64,000 bases of DNA from Butyrivibrio sp. Lineage in GTDB: Bacteria; Bacillota; Clostridia; Lachnospirales; Lachnospiraceae. The stretch spans positions 1 through 64,000 of the forward strand of contig JAFXTN010000024.1 in the NCBI GenBank assembly GCA_017535785.1. Direction: 5' to 3'. A program made the position numbers and the translations under genes. The notes under the pieces were generated by a model. It did not search any database and had not been told where the DNA came from. It was given only the letters and a program-made list of their open reading frames with translations. Of this stretch, positions 50,618 through 59,890 are shown one piece after another. Each line of letters begins with the position of its first letter. Position 1 is the stretch's first letter.

Positions 50618-52285
50618 TCAATCAGAAAGTGTATCATCAAAATATGCTTTTCTGTTTATCAGCCATTCATTGACCTCTCGGGCCCTGTCCTCTTCACTGC
50701 CTTCCTCACGAGCCCATCTTACATCATCCATCGCCATCGACGGAGCGATCGAAGATATTGCTCCCGGAAGATAATCATCTATGATACTCTGAAGCGAAGG
50801 TGACAGCTTATTAAGATATATATCCTTTTCCAGAAGATGTACGTCATTAAATCCGCTAAGTTCGCCGTACCATCCGCCAAGCTCGATCCTGTCGTTGTAA
50901 GCAAATCTCGCATCCGAGTAGAAGTCATCCGTCATGGACTTATCGTAGTCCCAGATAGGACCTCCGTATATCTTGTCATCGCCGGCAAGCTTATACATGA
51001 AAAGACTTCCGTCGGAATAATCCTGCAGTGCAAAAAAATCCTGCATAAGGCACATGGTGCTCCAGCTCTCAACATCAAGGTAATCATTGTATGAAAGCCC
51101 CGTATCATGATTTATCCCATCATCGCTGTAAACGGCTTTTTCGGCCTGTCTGACATAATCCGCGATATAATAGGTCTCATCCTTCGAAGCATACTGCGGC
51201 GAATTGATCACGACAGTCTTGTTCTGCGTATTAAACCAGCTGTTAACGTACTGCTCTTCCTGAGGTCTTCCCTCAAGATCAAACTCCATCAGATAACATC
51301 CCGATATGTCATCCGGATCATTATCAAGAATACTGTATTTTATCTCATCTCTTGTCTTTTCATCTATTATCTCAGACTTCGGAACATCTGTGAGTAAAAC
51401 GCTGTTTACGCGCTTATTGTCAGCATCAAGATTTTGCTCAAAGTTTACGCTTCCGCCCCTTGAGTTGATCCTTGTGGAAATAAGATAGAGTCCTGCGTAT
51501 TCTCCGTTCACATATAGGTTTACATGCCTAAACTGCGGCGAATACTTCATCCCTATCATATCTGCTGCCTTATAAACAATGGCATCCTTAAGATTGGAAG
51601 GATCCATATAATTGGCTATCAGCGCATATTTCGATGACGGAGCCATTCCAAAAAGTTCTATATCATCCGACAGATTTATCCTAAGAGGTCTCTTGGGGCA
51701 CGAAGCCCATGTAGAGCCGCCTCTTCCTCCTGTCACGCACGGTAGCATCCTGTCATATTTGCCATCTGTTCCCGTAGTTATCATCACCGCATTCAGAATG
51801 GCATATCTGTCGGTAAAAACAGAATCTGACTCCTCCTCTTTGGTTGTGATAAACACGGTATTTAAATTGTCTGCAACGTACACAGAAAGAAGGCCTTCGC
51901 AGATCAATCTTCCTTGGCGATCCAAAAGCCTTATATCAGCATCTTTAATTTCAGTTGGAATCTCGGAATCCGAATTATAGATCCGCCCGTTTATCTCCAG
52001 TCTGGTACCTTTCGGAAGCTTACACTTATAGCTTCCAACCACATCCGTAGAATACGGTAAAAAGAAAAACCATTGAGCATTTTCCCGGTCATCACCGGCT
52101 TCTTCATCGTAGCTATGACACATACAGACCTCATTGCCAAAAGAGCTGCTCCCGTAATAAACAGCTACTTTATCAAAGCCCACGGGTACAGTATCTTTTT
52201 TGTCCTTCGATACGATGAACGGCACTGACAACAAAGCCAATGAAATGCTCAAAAAAAGAAATAATTTAATATTTAAAGCTCTCAA
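50618..52285 (-). CDS. CotH-family kinase, secreted or membrane-anchored
   Basis: This is a 555-residue protein with an N-terminal helix (about 6-25) acting as signal or anchor. The rest fits the CotH kinase fold: KRPLRINLSDDIELFGMAPSSKYALIANYMDPSNLKDAIVYKAADMIG (about 200-248), FRHVNLYVNGEYAGLYLIST, and the metal-binding IYGGPIWDYDKSMTDDF near 435-450. CotH phosphorylates spore-coat proteins in Bacillus; extracellular homologues are also found with surface and cellulosome proteins. Its partners VTC and DUF4956, often adjacent in other genomes, are here 48 kb away. It lies 21 bases after the receiver protein and 24 bases before the anchored binding protein, possibly in one transcript. Confidence 0.88.
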   Translation of the reverse strand: MRALNIKLFLFLSISLALLSVPFIVSKDKKDTVPVGFDKVAVYYGSSSFGNEVCMCHSYDEEAGDDRENAQWFFFLPYSTDVVGSYKCKLPKGTRLEINGRIYNSDSEIPTEIKDADIRLLDRQGRLICEGLLSVYVADNLNTVFITTKEEESDSVFTDRYAILNAVMITTGTDGKYDRMLPCVTGGRGGSTWASCPKRPLRINLSDDIELFGMAPSSKYALIANYMDPSNLKDAIVYKAADMIGMKYSPQFRHVNLYVNGEYAGLYLISTRINSRGGSVNFEQNLDADNKRVNSVLLTDVPKSEIIDEKTRDEIKYSILDNDPDDISGCYLMEFDLEGRPQEEQYVNSWFNTQNKTVVINSPQYASKDETYYIADYVRQAEKAVYSDDGINHDTGLSYNDYLDVESWSTMCLMQDFFALQDYSDGSLFMYKLAGDDKIYGGPIWDYDKSMTDDFYSDARFAYNDRIELGGWYGELSGFNDVHLLEKDIYLNKLSPSLQSIIDDYLPGAISSIAPSMAMDDVRWAREEGSEEDRAREVNEWLINRKAYFDDTLSD

Positions 52286-52306
52286 AGAATCCCCCGTCCC
52301 AATACT

Positions 52307-53065
52307 TTATCTACTCATTATAAAGAATTCTTCCAATTTATCCAAGAGCTCTCTTTTATCGATCGTCTTTAAAAGATATCCCTCCGGCTTAAGAGAAACA
52401 ACGCTCATAACGCTGTCCTTGTCGCTCTTTCCGGTTAGAAAGATCACAGGTATATTCTTAGTCTCGGGGTCACTTCTGAGCATTTCAAGGACCTGCGGTC
52501 CCGAAGTGATCGGCATCTCATGATCGAGAAGGATAAGATCGGCCTTGTTCTTGCCAAGCCACTTGATAGCCTGAAGTCCGGAACTTGCCATAGATACTTT
52601 ATATTTATCTCTCAGCCATTCTCTTACAAGATTAAGATAGCTCGGATCGTCGTCAACGACCAGGACTGTCTTTTTGAATTCACCCTGCTCGGCCTTATTG
52701 AACTGCTCTTTTACCATCATAATATATTCCGCATTGTCGATCGGTCTGAGCATTGACTTATATATAAGCTCCAAAGGAACATTCTTTTGAATAAAAACAA
52801 TATCATTCTTCTCGCCGATAGGGATCATCATCTTGTCTTCGTCTGTAAGCCTATCGATCAAAAAACGCAATACGCTATCATCCGGTCTGTCACCATCATT
52901 CATATAAATAGTGACAAGATCGGTTCCCTCCCAATCCATTCCGATAGCGTTGACATCAAAAGGTTCGAAGACACCTACCATTCCGGATTCATTTATCTTT
53001 TGTACGAGTACTTTTACAAGGAAGGTCTCCTTTTCCCCGATTACCATGATGCGTTTCTTTTGCAT
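52307..53065 (-). CDS. Tandem-receiver protein (pseudo-REC + REC)
   Basis: This is a 252-residue protein without an output domain. The C-terminal half (about 130-250) is a complete receiver with VLVVDDDPSYL, the phosphoacceptor in LILLDHEMPITSGP, the Thr in VIFLTGKSD and Lys in GYLLKTIDKRELL. The N-terminal half (1-115) has the length and alternating pattern of a receiver (KRIMVIGEKETFLVKVLVQKI...) but lacks the acidic pair and the phosphoacceptor, so it is a degenerate receiver or related fold. It probably relays or buffers phosphate from the hybrid kinase at 55601. A 90-base gap with a possible promoter precedes it. Confidence 0.87.
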   Translation of the reverse strand: MQKKRIMVIGEKETFLVKVLVQKINESGMVGVFEPFDVNAIGMDWEGTDLVTIYMNDGDRPDDSVLRFLIDRLTDEDKMMIPIGEKNDIVFIQKNVPLELIYKSMLRPIDNAEYIMMVKEQFNKAEQGEFKKTVLVVDDDPSYLNLVREWLRDKYKVSMASSGLQAIKWLGKNKADLILLDHEMPITSGPQVLEMLRSDPETKNIPVIFLTGKSDKDSVMSVVSLKPEGYLLKTIDKRELLDKLEEFFIMSR

Positions 53066-53108
53066 TTTGTCTCCTTAACGGTAAACAATTAGATAATATA
53101 ATAATATC

Positions 53109-53126
53109 ACATTATTAACGTAATGT
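53109..53126. promoter_or_regulatory. Inverted repeat and possible promoter before the receiver gene
   Basis: ACATTA-TTAACG-TAATGT is a 6-6-6 inverted repeat in the 90-base gap upstream of the receiver gene. On the minus strand a TTCAAC and a TATTAT flank it at about 18 bases, so it may mark an internal promoter with an operator in the spacer. Confidence 0.35.
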
Positions 53127-53155
53127 TGAATATCTAAATACGTCTTTTAAAAGCT

Positions 53156-55561
53156 TTATTTTCTTATCCTGATGTCCGTAAGCGCACACTGATCCCCCGT
53201 TAGCGCAACGTATACGTCCTCATGTCCCGCGGGAACAAAGGTCACACATTTTATATTTATGCCCGCGTTCTTAGTTTCCATAGTTATCCTGTTTCTTCTT
53301 CTCAGGAAAAAGACCTCGCACTCATAGCCTCTTTTGTTTATCTTCTTCCATTCATCCCATCCGCCAAAAGAGTCTTCTCTTTTTACCGTCAGTTCATTGT
53401 TGGCAAGCTCGTTTTCGGTGGCATCCTCGCCGTCAAGTCTAAAGCAGCAATGCTCCAGATATTCATCTCCCTCCGGAACTCCAAACGGCGCAGAAAAGAG
53501 AAGGACATAAGCACAGTGCCATATAAGATTTGCTGTAGGTAGGCTCATGGTGCGGAACTTGATCCTCAGTCCGTCGGTTACAGGTATCGCCTTGGAATAA
53601 GCTTTTCTGTATCCCTCAACCTGAACATTCGGGATATCTCCCTCGATATGATTGACGAAGCTTATCTCCTGAACTATCCTCGGTATGGTCTTCTCATCGG
53701 TGATCTCGTCTGTTCTTTCTATAGCGACATTCATCATCTGACAGTGTTCGCCGGAAAAAGCCAAATAGCAATATCTTATAGCATCAGGAAGTGCTATAGT
53801 AACATCCACCTGCTGCCTCTCATTAGTTATAACTATACGAACATGATCCCTGTACTTCATCATCGCGACGTCGTAGTGGGACAGTCCTTCCTTGACACGC
53901 TCAAGCTCATTTTCATTAGGGATCACACTGACTCTTATATCTCTTGCGGCAGTGTCTATCACATGTCCGTCCACCCATATCTCGCCGTATTCAAGATAAT
54001 CAAGTATCCTTATCTGCCTATCATCTGTATGTACACAGCCATCATGTGAATCAAAAAGAATGATCGCCGGTATGGAAACAGCTTCATCAAATCCAACCTC
54101 AGGCTGGCAATCAAAGCTTATGATGCTCTTTCTGTCCGTTATCTGTATTCCTTCCGAGATATGCTCTTTATACTCGCCAAAAGACATTTCTCCAAGTTCA
54201 AGGATATCCTCGCTGTTTCTCGTCTCGAGATAATTGTCTTTTTCCCTCATCATATACTGCGTATCATGATCTATCATATCTACCATGATGTCGCATAACT
54301 TCGGATCAAGCTGTGTTCCCGCTTTCTTAAGGATCTCTTCTCTGACCGTACTCTGCGGCATAGGATCTCGATAGCTCTTTTTGGAGGTCATGCCGTCGTA
54401 CTCATCCGCCACGGCAACTATCCTTGCATATATAGGTATGTTTTCACCGGAAAGGCCTTCGGGATAGCCTTTTCCGTCATATCTCTCATGATGATATTTG
54501 GCTCCTATATAAAGAGACGGAAACTCATCAATGTTTTCAAGGAACTCCGCACCTATCTCGGAATGCTTTTTAAATTGCTTATCTTCATCATCCGTAAGCC
54601 CTGTATCTTTTTTTATGATCTCATCGGAAACACCGATCTTTCCGACATCATGCATAAGTCCTGCGAAATAAGCTTCATCGCATTCTTTTTCATTCATTCC
54701 CGCAAGCCTGGCTATTTCTTTTGAATATCCGGCAACTCTTAGAGAATGCCCCTTCGTATGTTCAACCTTCGCATCTATAGCCGTAACAAGAGCAGAAGCC
54801 GTTTTTTCATACAGCCTTCTAAGACTCTCATGAGCTCCTTTTAAGGTATCGATCTCAATCTTGTTGGCTCTTTCAACCCTCTCATTCATATCTATGAGAG
54901 CAAATATATAAAGTCCTACAACCATCGATACCGCAGCAATATCAACGAACGAGAAGCCGTATATAAAAAGCTGCACAAAAGAGGCCACCAGACAGACTAT
55001 ATCAAACAAAAGAACCGAAAAAGCAAGTCTACCGTTAAGATATTTCCAGTACATTATCAGTGTTATTATCTGCAATAACATGATCGTATAAGGAAAAACA
55101 TAGCTTAGACCAAACCACGAAGTTCTGTGGTATATATTGTTTTCATCAAAGTAATAATAAAGATTCGTAAACTGAGAAAAGATCACCATAAAAAGCGCAA
55201 TCCCGCCAAGTACATACGATATCTTCAGTCCCCTTGGTGTTTTGGAGATCCCACCCTCTGTCTTCAAAAGATCATCAAGATAAATACTGATCATGAGAAG
55301 TACAAATACCGTCATAAGGAAAACAAAGAAATTTCCTATCCTTGCGGCATAGATCCCGTGTTTATCGGTCTGGCCTCTGTACAGATAAGAGATCCTGTCG
55401 GCTTCAAGCCATATAGCCGCACCGATCTGCATCAATAACAGTATCGTCTTTCTGCGCTTTGACATTATCCTTCCGATAAAGGTAAAAAGAGCTACGAACG
55501 CACATACAGAGGCAAGTGCAAGCATGATATCAACTTGAAAGATTTTCAGTGTTTCCAACAT
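53156..55561 (-). CDS. 7TM HD-GYP phosphodiesterase with duplicated beta-rich C-terminus
   Basis: This is an 801-residue membrane protein. About seven helices fill residues 1-225. The HD-GYP domain (about 260-440) is complete: AGLMHDVGKIG, the HSEIGAEFL helix and HHERYDGKGYPEGL, followed by ARIVAVADEYDGMTS. It should degrade cyclic di-GMP. The last 310 residues are unlike any usual partner. They are beta-rich and contain two related segments, YLAFSGEHCQMMNVAIERT near 625 and VYVALTGDQCALTDIRIRK at the very end, suggesting two copies of one fold. I do not recognise this domain. It is in line with the hybrid kinase upstream (39-base gap). Confidence 0.87.
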   Translation of the reverse strand: MLETLKIFQVDIMLALASVCAFVALFTFIGRIMSKRRKTILLLMQIGAAIWLEADRISYLYRGQTDKHGIYAARIGNFFVFLMTVFVLLMISIYLDDLLKTEGGISKTPRGLKISYVLGGIALFMVIFSQFTNLYYYFDENNIYHRTSWFGLSYVFPYTIMLLQIITLIMYWKYLNGRLAFSVLLFDIVCLVASFVQLFIYGFSFVDIAAVSMVVGLYIFALIDMNERVERANKIEIDTLKGAHESLRRLYEKTASALVTAIDAKVEHTKGHSLRVAGYSKEIARLAGMNEKECDEAYFAGLMHDVGKIGVSDEIIKKDTGLTDDEDKQFKKHSEIGAEFLENIDEFPSLYIGAKYHHERYDGKGYPEGLSGENIPIYARIVAVADEYDGMTSKKSYRDPMPQSTVREEILKKAGTQLDPKLCDIMVDMIDHDTQYMMREKDNYLETRNSEDILELGEMSFGEYKEHISEGIQITDRKSIISFDCQPEVGFDEAVSIPAIILFDSHDGCVHTDDRQIRILDYLEYGEIWVDGHVIDTAARDIRVSVIPNENELERVKEGLSHYDVAMMKYRDHVRIVITNERQQVDVTIALPDAIRYCYLAFSGEHCQMMNVAIERTDEITDEKTIPRIVQEISFVNHIEGDIPNVQVEGYRKAYSKAIPVTDGLRIKFRTMSLPTANLIWHCAYVLLFSAPFGVPEGDEYLEHCCFRLDGEDATENELANNELTVKREDSFGGWDEWKKINKRGYECEVFFLRRRNRITMETKNAGINIKCVTFVPAGHEDVYVALTGDQCALTDIRIRK

Positions 55562-55600
55562 ATCTTTCTTCCTTTCCGTTTACTTACCATCCGGATCCGG

Positions 55601-58600
55601 TCACTCTATTCCCAGGATCTTTTCCATTTCTTCCCAGTTAAACAGTTTCAGATACTTCTCAAGCTCTTTTACCTTTTCCTGATCTTCCTTAGGCAAACGA
55701 TATTCTCTAAGCTGCTTTATTACCATCTCCGTACCGTCGTAGTCCATCATCGGCACAAGCTCTTTAAGTGCAGCATATCCGTCTGCAAGATCATCCGCGG
55801 AAATGTCGGCCTTATCACTGTCATCCTCTACTTCCGCTTCCTTTATCTTTTCAAGCTTATCTTCATATTCCCTGTAATCCTTCATAAGCTCATCTATATT
55901 GGCCTTAATATACTCAATATCTTCTGCGTTTCCTGCATCCTCCATGAGTCTAAAGCGCTCAGAAAGATCGAGCGCTCCTATTATCCTTGAAGAACTCTTG
56001 AGCGCATGGACCTTTATCGTATAGAGCTTTATATCTCCGTCATTATATGCATTTTCTATTACCTCGGCGTTGTCCTTAAGCGTATTTACGAACATTTTGA
56101 CAGAATCGATATATGCACTTGCTCCGCCGCAGTACTTGATACCGTCTTCCACGGAAATATCGGGAATATCCTTGAGCCATTCAAACTCTGCAGGAAGAAC
56201 GTTATCTACCGATTCCGCATCATCCTCGGTAGGTTTCATCATGATATTCTCAGGCAGATGCTTCATGATGGCATTCTCTACCTGAACGGTATCTATAGGC
56301 TTTGAAAGGAAACCATCGAAGCCTTTTTCTATGTAGAAGGCTTCACCCAATGTTCCGTTTGCTGTAAGAGCGTAAACGGGAAGGTTGGGATATGATTTTC
56401 TTATATGCTCAAGTGTCTCGATACCGTCCATTCCGGGCATCATATGATCCAAAAGAACAACATTAAAGTTTCCTGTCTTAAGCTTCTCAAGACACTCTTT
56501 TCCGCTCTCTGCAGTCGTTATAAACATCTTTGTAGGTTTCAAAAGACCTTTTATAACGGCGAGATTCATCGGGTTATCATCGACGATAAGGATATCCGCT
56601 TCGGGCGCAATAAACTTAGGAACATAAACTCCCTTGCCGGAAGTATCTTCCTCTTCGCGGAATGCACCTATCTCCTTTTCATCGATTATCTTCTGTGACA
56701 GCGTAAATATGAACTCACTGCCCTCTCCGTACTCACTCTCGCACCAGAGCTTTCCGTTCATAAGCTGCGCAAACTGCCTCGAAATATCAAGTCCAAGTCC
56801 CGTTCCCTGTATAGAACTGTTCTTTTCCTCATCCAGACGTTCGTATGCGCTAAAGAGCTTATCTATATCTTCTTTCTTTACACCTATTCCGGTATCTTTT
56901 ACCGATATCCTAAGGCCGCAGGAAAGATCGTTCTTTTCCGTTACCCATATCTTTAATGTAAAGCCGCCCTCTTCTGTGTATTTAACGGCATTGGTAAGTA
57001 AATTTAAGACGATCTGCTTTATCTTACCCTCATCTCCGTAGAGTCTTACAGGCGTTGTGGGATCCACATCAACGTCAAAGTAAAGCTTTTTGGCTTCGCT
57101 TCTGACCCTGATCATCTTTATCAAGGAGCGAAGCATTTCTTCCACATCGTATTCCTGTTCAACAAGATGCATCTTGCCGGATTCGATCTTCGAGATATCT
57201 AGAAGGTCGTTGATAAGGCTAAGCAGTGACTCCGTTGCACCTTTTATGTCATGAGCATATCCAAGGATCGTCTGATAATAATCACCGGGGACATTACTTC
57301 CGTCCTCTCTTATTATCATTTCATCCATTCCAAGGATAGTGTTGATGGGCGTTCTTATCTCGTGAGACATATTTGCCAGGAATCTGGATTTCGCTTCATT
57401 TGCTCTCTCTGCTTCCTCTTTACTTTCCTGGATCTCAAGATACTGTCTTCTGATGATAGTCCCATTCATGATGCGCCATACAAGGATTCCGACAAGCGAA
57501 ATTATAAGCACCGAAATAAGCGCTCTCACCGTAACAAGTTCAAGCAGCTGAGGTTCTTTTCTTATGTTAAAAGAGGTATCTGAAAAAACAGTCTTTTTAT
57601 CTCTTCCGAGTATCTGTATATGAAGTACATAGTTACCATAGCCAAGCCCGGTATATTCGAGATTGGTAAGCTTACTCTGCTCTATGGTGATTCCTTCATC
57701 ATCTGTTCCTTCCATGAAAACCCTTACCATCGGGTTTGCCATACTGTAATCAAGTACGGCGGGTATGATCTGCGTTCTTCCGTTTCCCGCCGGAATATCA
57801 TATACTCCGTTCTCATCGGGAAGTATGATCTCTCCGTCATAAAGTATTGCGGCGATCGCAGTTTTTATATATAGCTTCTCATCATGGAAATCATTGATGT
57901 TTACTTTGGATACTCCGCTTCCTCCGGCGATATAAAGATTACCGTCATCCGAAAGATAACTGTAGCTATGCGCTACCGGAATACTTGTAAGACCGTTTAT
58001 TATCGTATAAAGTCTGTAATCTGAAATGTTGTCTTCAAATACCGCCTGCGCCTTAACTATATATATTCCTTGAGATGACATAAACCAATAATTTCCCTCA
58101 TCATCGAGGAATACGTCAAATACATTGTTATACGGGAACGTGGTTACTTTCTTAATAGCACCGTCCTTCATGTACTCAACCGAATTGGAGGTTATTATCC
58201 AAAGAAGGTCGTTTTTATTATCCCGTTTAAGTCTCATGATGACGTCACTGGAAAGCTTTTCATCAAACTTATAAAGTCTGTCCTTATCAAGGATATAAAC
58301 GCCGCCTCCGTCGGTTCCTATATACACTTTGCCTTCTTCACCCTCGGCAATAGTAAGTATGACGGTAGTATTAAGTCCGTCATTACCTCCATAGGTCTTT
58401 ACTATCTCATTATCTTTTATGACAACTATACCGTCGTTCGTTCCTACAACTATTGTCCCGTCAGACATCTCGCAAGTACACCTTATCTCATTGCTCGGCA
58501 TTCCGCTTCCTACGGTGTACGCAATTATCGAATCATCTTTTTTATAACGTATAAGACCTTTACTGTCAGAAAAAGTAGATATCCAAAGATTTCCGTTTCT

Positions 58601-59854
58601 GTCGGTCATAAAATGTCTGATCCTTGTTGTTTTCAAGTATTTCGTCAGATCGTTGGTAACGGACTTATGTCCAAGTCCCTCTATATAAAGTCCGTTATCG
58701 GTTCCTACATAGAGTTCACCACCGTAATAACATGTTGCATTTACTACTTCATCGGGGATATCCGCAAGCGCAGTGTAATTTTTGAAGTTGTTCACAACAA
58801 GCTTCATGATTCCCTGCCTTGAAGAAGCAAACCACATATTTCCCTGATAATCCGAGGTCTGCATCTCTATAGCCGCTTTCAGCGGAAGATCCTCAAGCAC
58901 ATTGAATCTTCCTACTTCATTGAAATAACCTATTACAGAGCCTGAAGAAGCCCATACTCTTTCGCAGTCATAGCTGAGCCAGTGGATCTCTCCGGCATCG
59001 GTTGCATCATAAGTTATAAGAGCATCCTTATCAGCTCCGAAAGCACCGTAATAAATATTTCCGGATTCTGTACCAAAGTACAAAATGCCGGGTTCATGCG
59101 GATCCGGAAGTATAGTTGTTATAAGTCCTGTTCCGAGATCTTCACTTTTAATATATTTGGTGATCGTATCACGAGACACCATAAAAACAGCTCCGCTCTT
59201 ACCCTGACCGTAAACATTTCCGGCCGCATCGGAAACGAGCTTAAGAACTCTCTCATTATTTATCCTGTCATCCTTGACGTGATGGAGCGTCATTTCCTTA
59301 TCCACATAATCAACGCCCGCCATTGAACCTATGTAGATATTTCCGTGCATATCCTCAGCAAAAGATCTGATAGAGGATGAAGACAGTCCATCTTCTTTCG
59401 AGAAGTGGATATACTGATTATCTGATATGACAACAACACCGTTATCATTGGTTCCGACCCAGATCCTTCCCTTACTGTCTTCAAATATATATCTTCCGTT
59501 TGTAAGCCCTGTACTTGATGGAAATCTTTCAAAAGACGAACCGTCATATCTTATTATTCCCGAATATCCGCCTATCCAGATATAGCCGTCTGATGCTCCG
59601 AGAATACAGTTAGCTTCGGAAGTAGGTATACCGTTTTTGGCATCATAGATCTTGGCCATGTAACCAACATCGCCAAGCTGTCCGGACGCAGCATATCCTC
59701 CGCCTTTCATAAGAGCGTCGTTCTCTTCCGATAGCGCTAAGATCTCATCCTCGGTGGCATAAACAGGCATATCAAAAGCGATAAAACACTCCGCTAAGAT
59801 CAAGAATAAAAGGAGAATCGTAATATGAAGTTTTTTCATATACTTTCCTGCCAT
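55601..59854 (-). CDS. Hybrid histidine kinase: propeller sensor, HK, REC, Hpt
   Basis: This is a 1417-residue one-chain phosphorelay. A signal peptide or helix (about 10-28) is followed by an external region of about 700 residues rich in two-component propeller repeats (GYIWIGGYSGIIRYDG, GRIWVGTNDNGVVVI and many like it) and a Y_Y_Y domain (MVRVFMEGTDDEG...LGYGNYVLHIQI). A helix (LISVLIISLVGILVW) leads to HisKA FLANMSHEIRTPINTIL, HATPase LNLLTNAVKYTEEGG, receiver ILIVDDNPMNLAV...VLLDHMMPGMDG, and an Hpt with VHALKSSSRIIGA. No DNA-binding domain is fused. The ATG at 59854 has GGAGG nine bases upstream. Such propeller hybrids in Bacteroides sense glycan breakdown; the ligand here is unknown. 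Confidence 0.92.
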   Translation of the reverse strand: MAGKYMKKLHITILLLFLILAECFIAFDMPVYATEDEILALSEENDALMKGGGYAASGQLGDVGYMAKIYDAKNGIPTSEANCILGASDGYIWIGGYSGIIRYDGSSFERFPSSTGLTNGRYIFEDSKGRIWVGTNDNGVVVISDNQYIHFSKEDGLSSSSIRSFAEDMHGNIYIGSMAGVDYVDKEMTLHHVKDDRINNERVLKLVSDAAGNVYGQGKSGAVFMVSRDTITKYIKSEDLGTGLITTILPDPHEPGILYFGTESGNIYYGAFGADKDALITYDATDAGEIHWLSYDCERVWASSGSVIGYFNEVGRFNVLEDLPLKAAIEMQTSDYQGNMWFASSRQGIMKLVVNNFKNYTALADIPDEVVNATCYYGGELYVGTDNGLYIEGLGHKSVTNDLTKYLKTTRIRHFMTDRNGNLWISTFSDSKGLIRYKKDDSIIAYTVGSGMPSNEIRCTCEMSDGTIVVGTNDGIVVIKDNEIVKTYGGNDGLNTTVILTIAEGEEGKVYIGTDGGGVYILDKDRLYKFDEKLSSDVIMRLKRDNKNDLLWIITSNSVEYMKDGAIKKVTTFPYNNVFDVFLDDEGNYWFMSSQGIYIVKAQAVFEDNISDYRLYTIINGLTSIPVAHSYSYLSDDGNLYIAGGSGVSKVNINDFHDEKLYIKTAIAAILYDGEIILPDENGVYDIPAGNGRTQIIPAVLDYSMANPMVRVFMEGTDDEGITIEQSKLTNLEYTGLGYGNYVLHIQILGRDKKTVFSDTSFNIRKEPQLLELVTVRALISVLIISLVGILVWRIMNGTIIRRQYLEIQESKEEAERANEAKSRFLANMSHEIRTPINTILGMDEMIIREDGSNVPGDYYQTILGYAHDIKGATESLLSLINDLLDISKIESGKMHLVEQEYDVEEMLRSLIKMIRVRSEAKKLYFDVDVDPTTPVRLYGDEGKIKQIVLNLLTNAVKYTEEGGFTLKIWVTEKNDLSCGLRISVKDTGIGVKKEDIDKLFSAYERLDEEKNSSIQGTGLGLDISRQFAQLMNGKLWCESEYGEGSEFIFTLSQKIIDEKEIGAFREEEDTSGKGVYVPKFIAPEADILIVDDNPMNLAVIKGLLKPTKMFITTAESGKECLEKLKTGNFNVVLLDHMMPGMDGIETLEHIRKSYPNLPVYALTANGTLGEAFYIEKGFDGFLSKPIDTVQVENAIMKHLPENIMMKPTEDDAESVDNVLPAEFEWLKDIPDISVEDGIKYCGGASAYIDSVKMFVNTLKDNAEVIENAYNDGDIKLYTIKVHALKSSSRIIGALDLSERFRLMEDAGNAEDIEYIKANIDELMKDYREYEDKLEKIKEAEVEDDSDKADISADDLADGYAALKELVPMMDYDGTEMVIKQLREYRLPKEDQEKVKELEKYLKLFNWEEMEKILGIE

Positions 59855-59890
59855 ATAAGACAACCTCCAAAGCTTTGGGCCTCTCATGAT

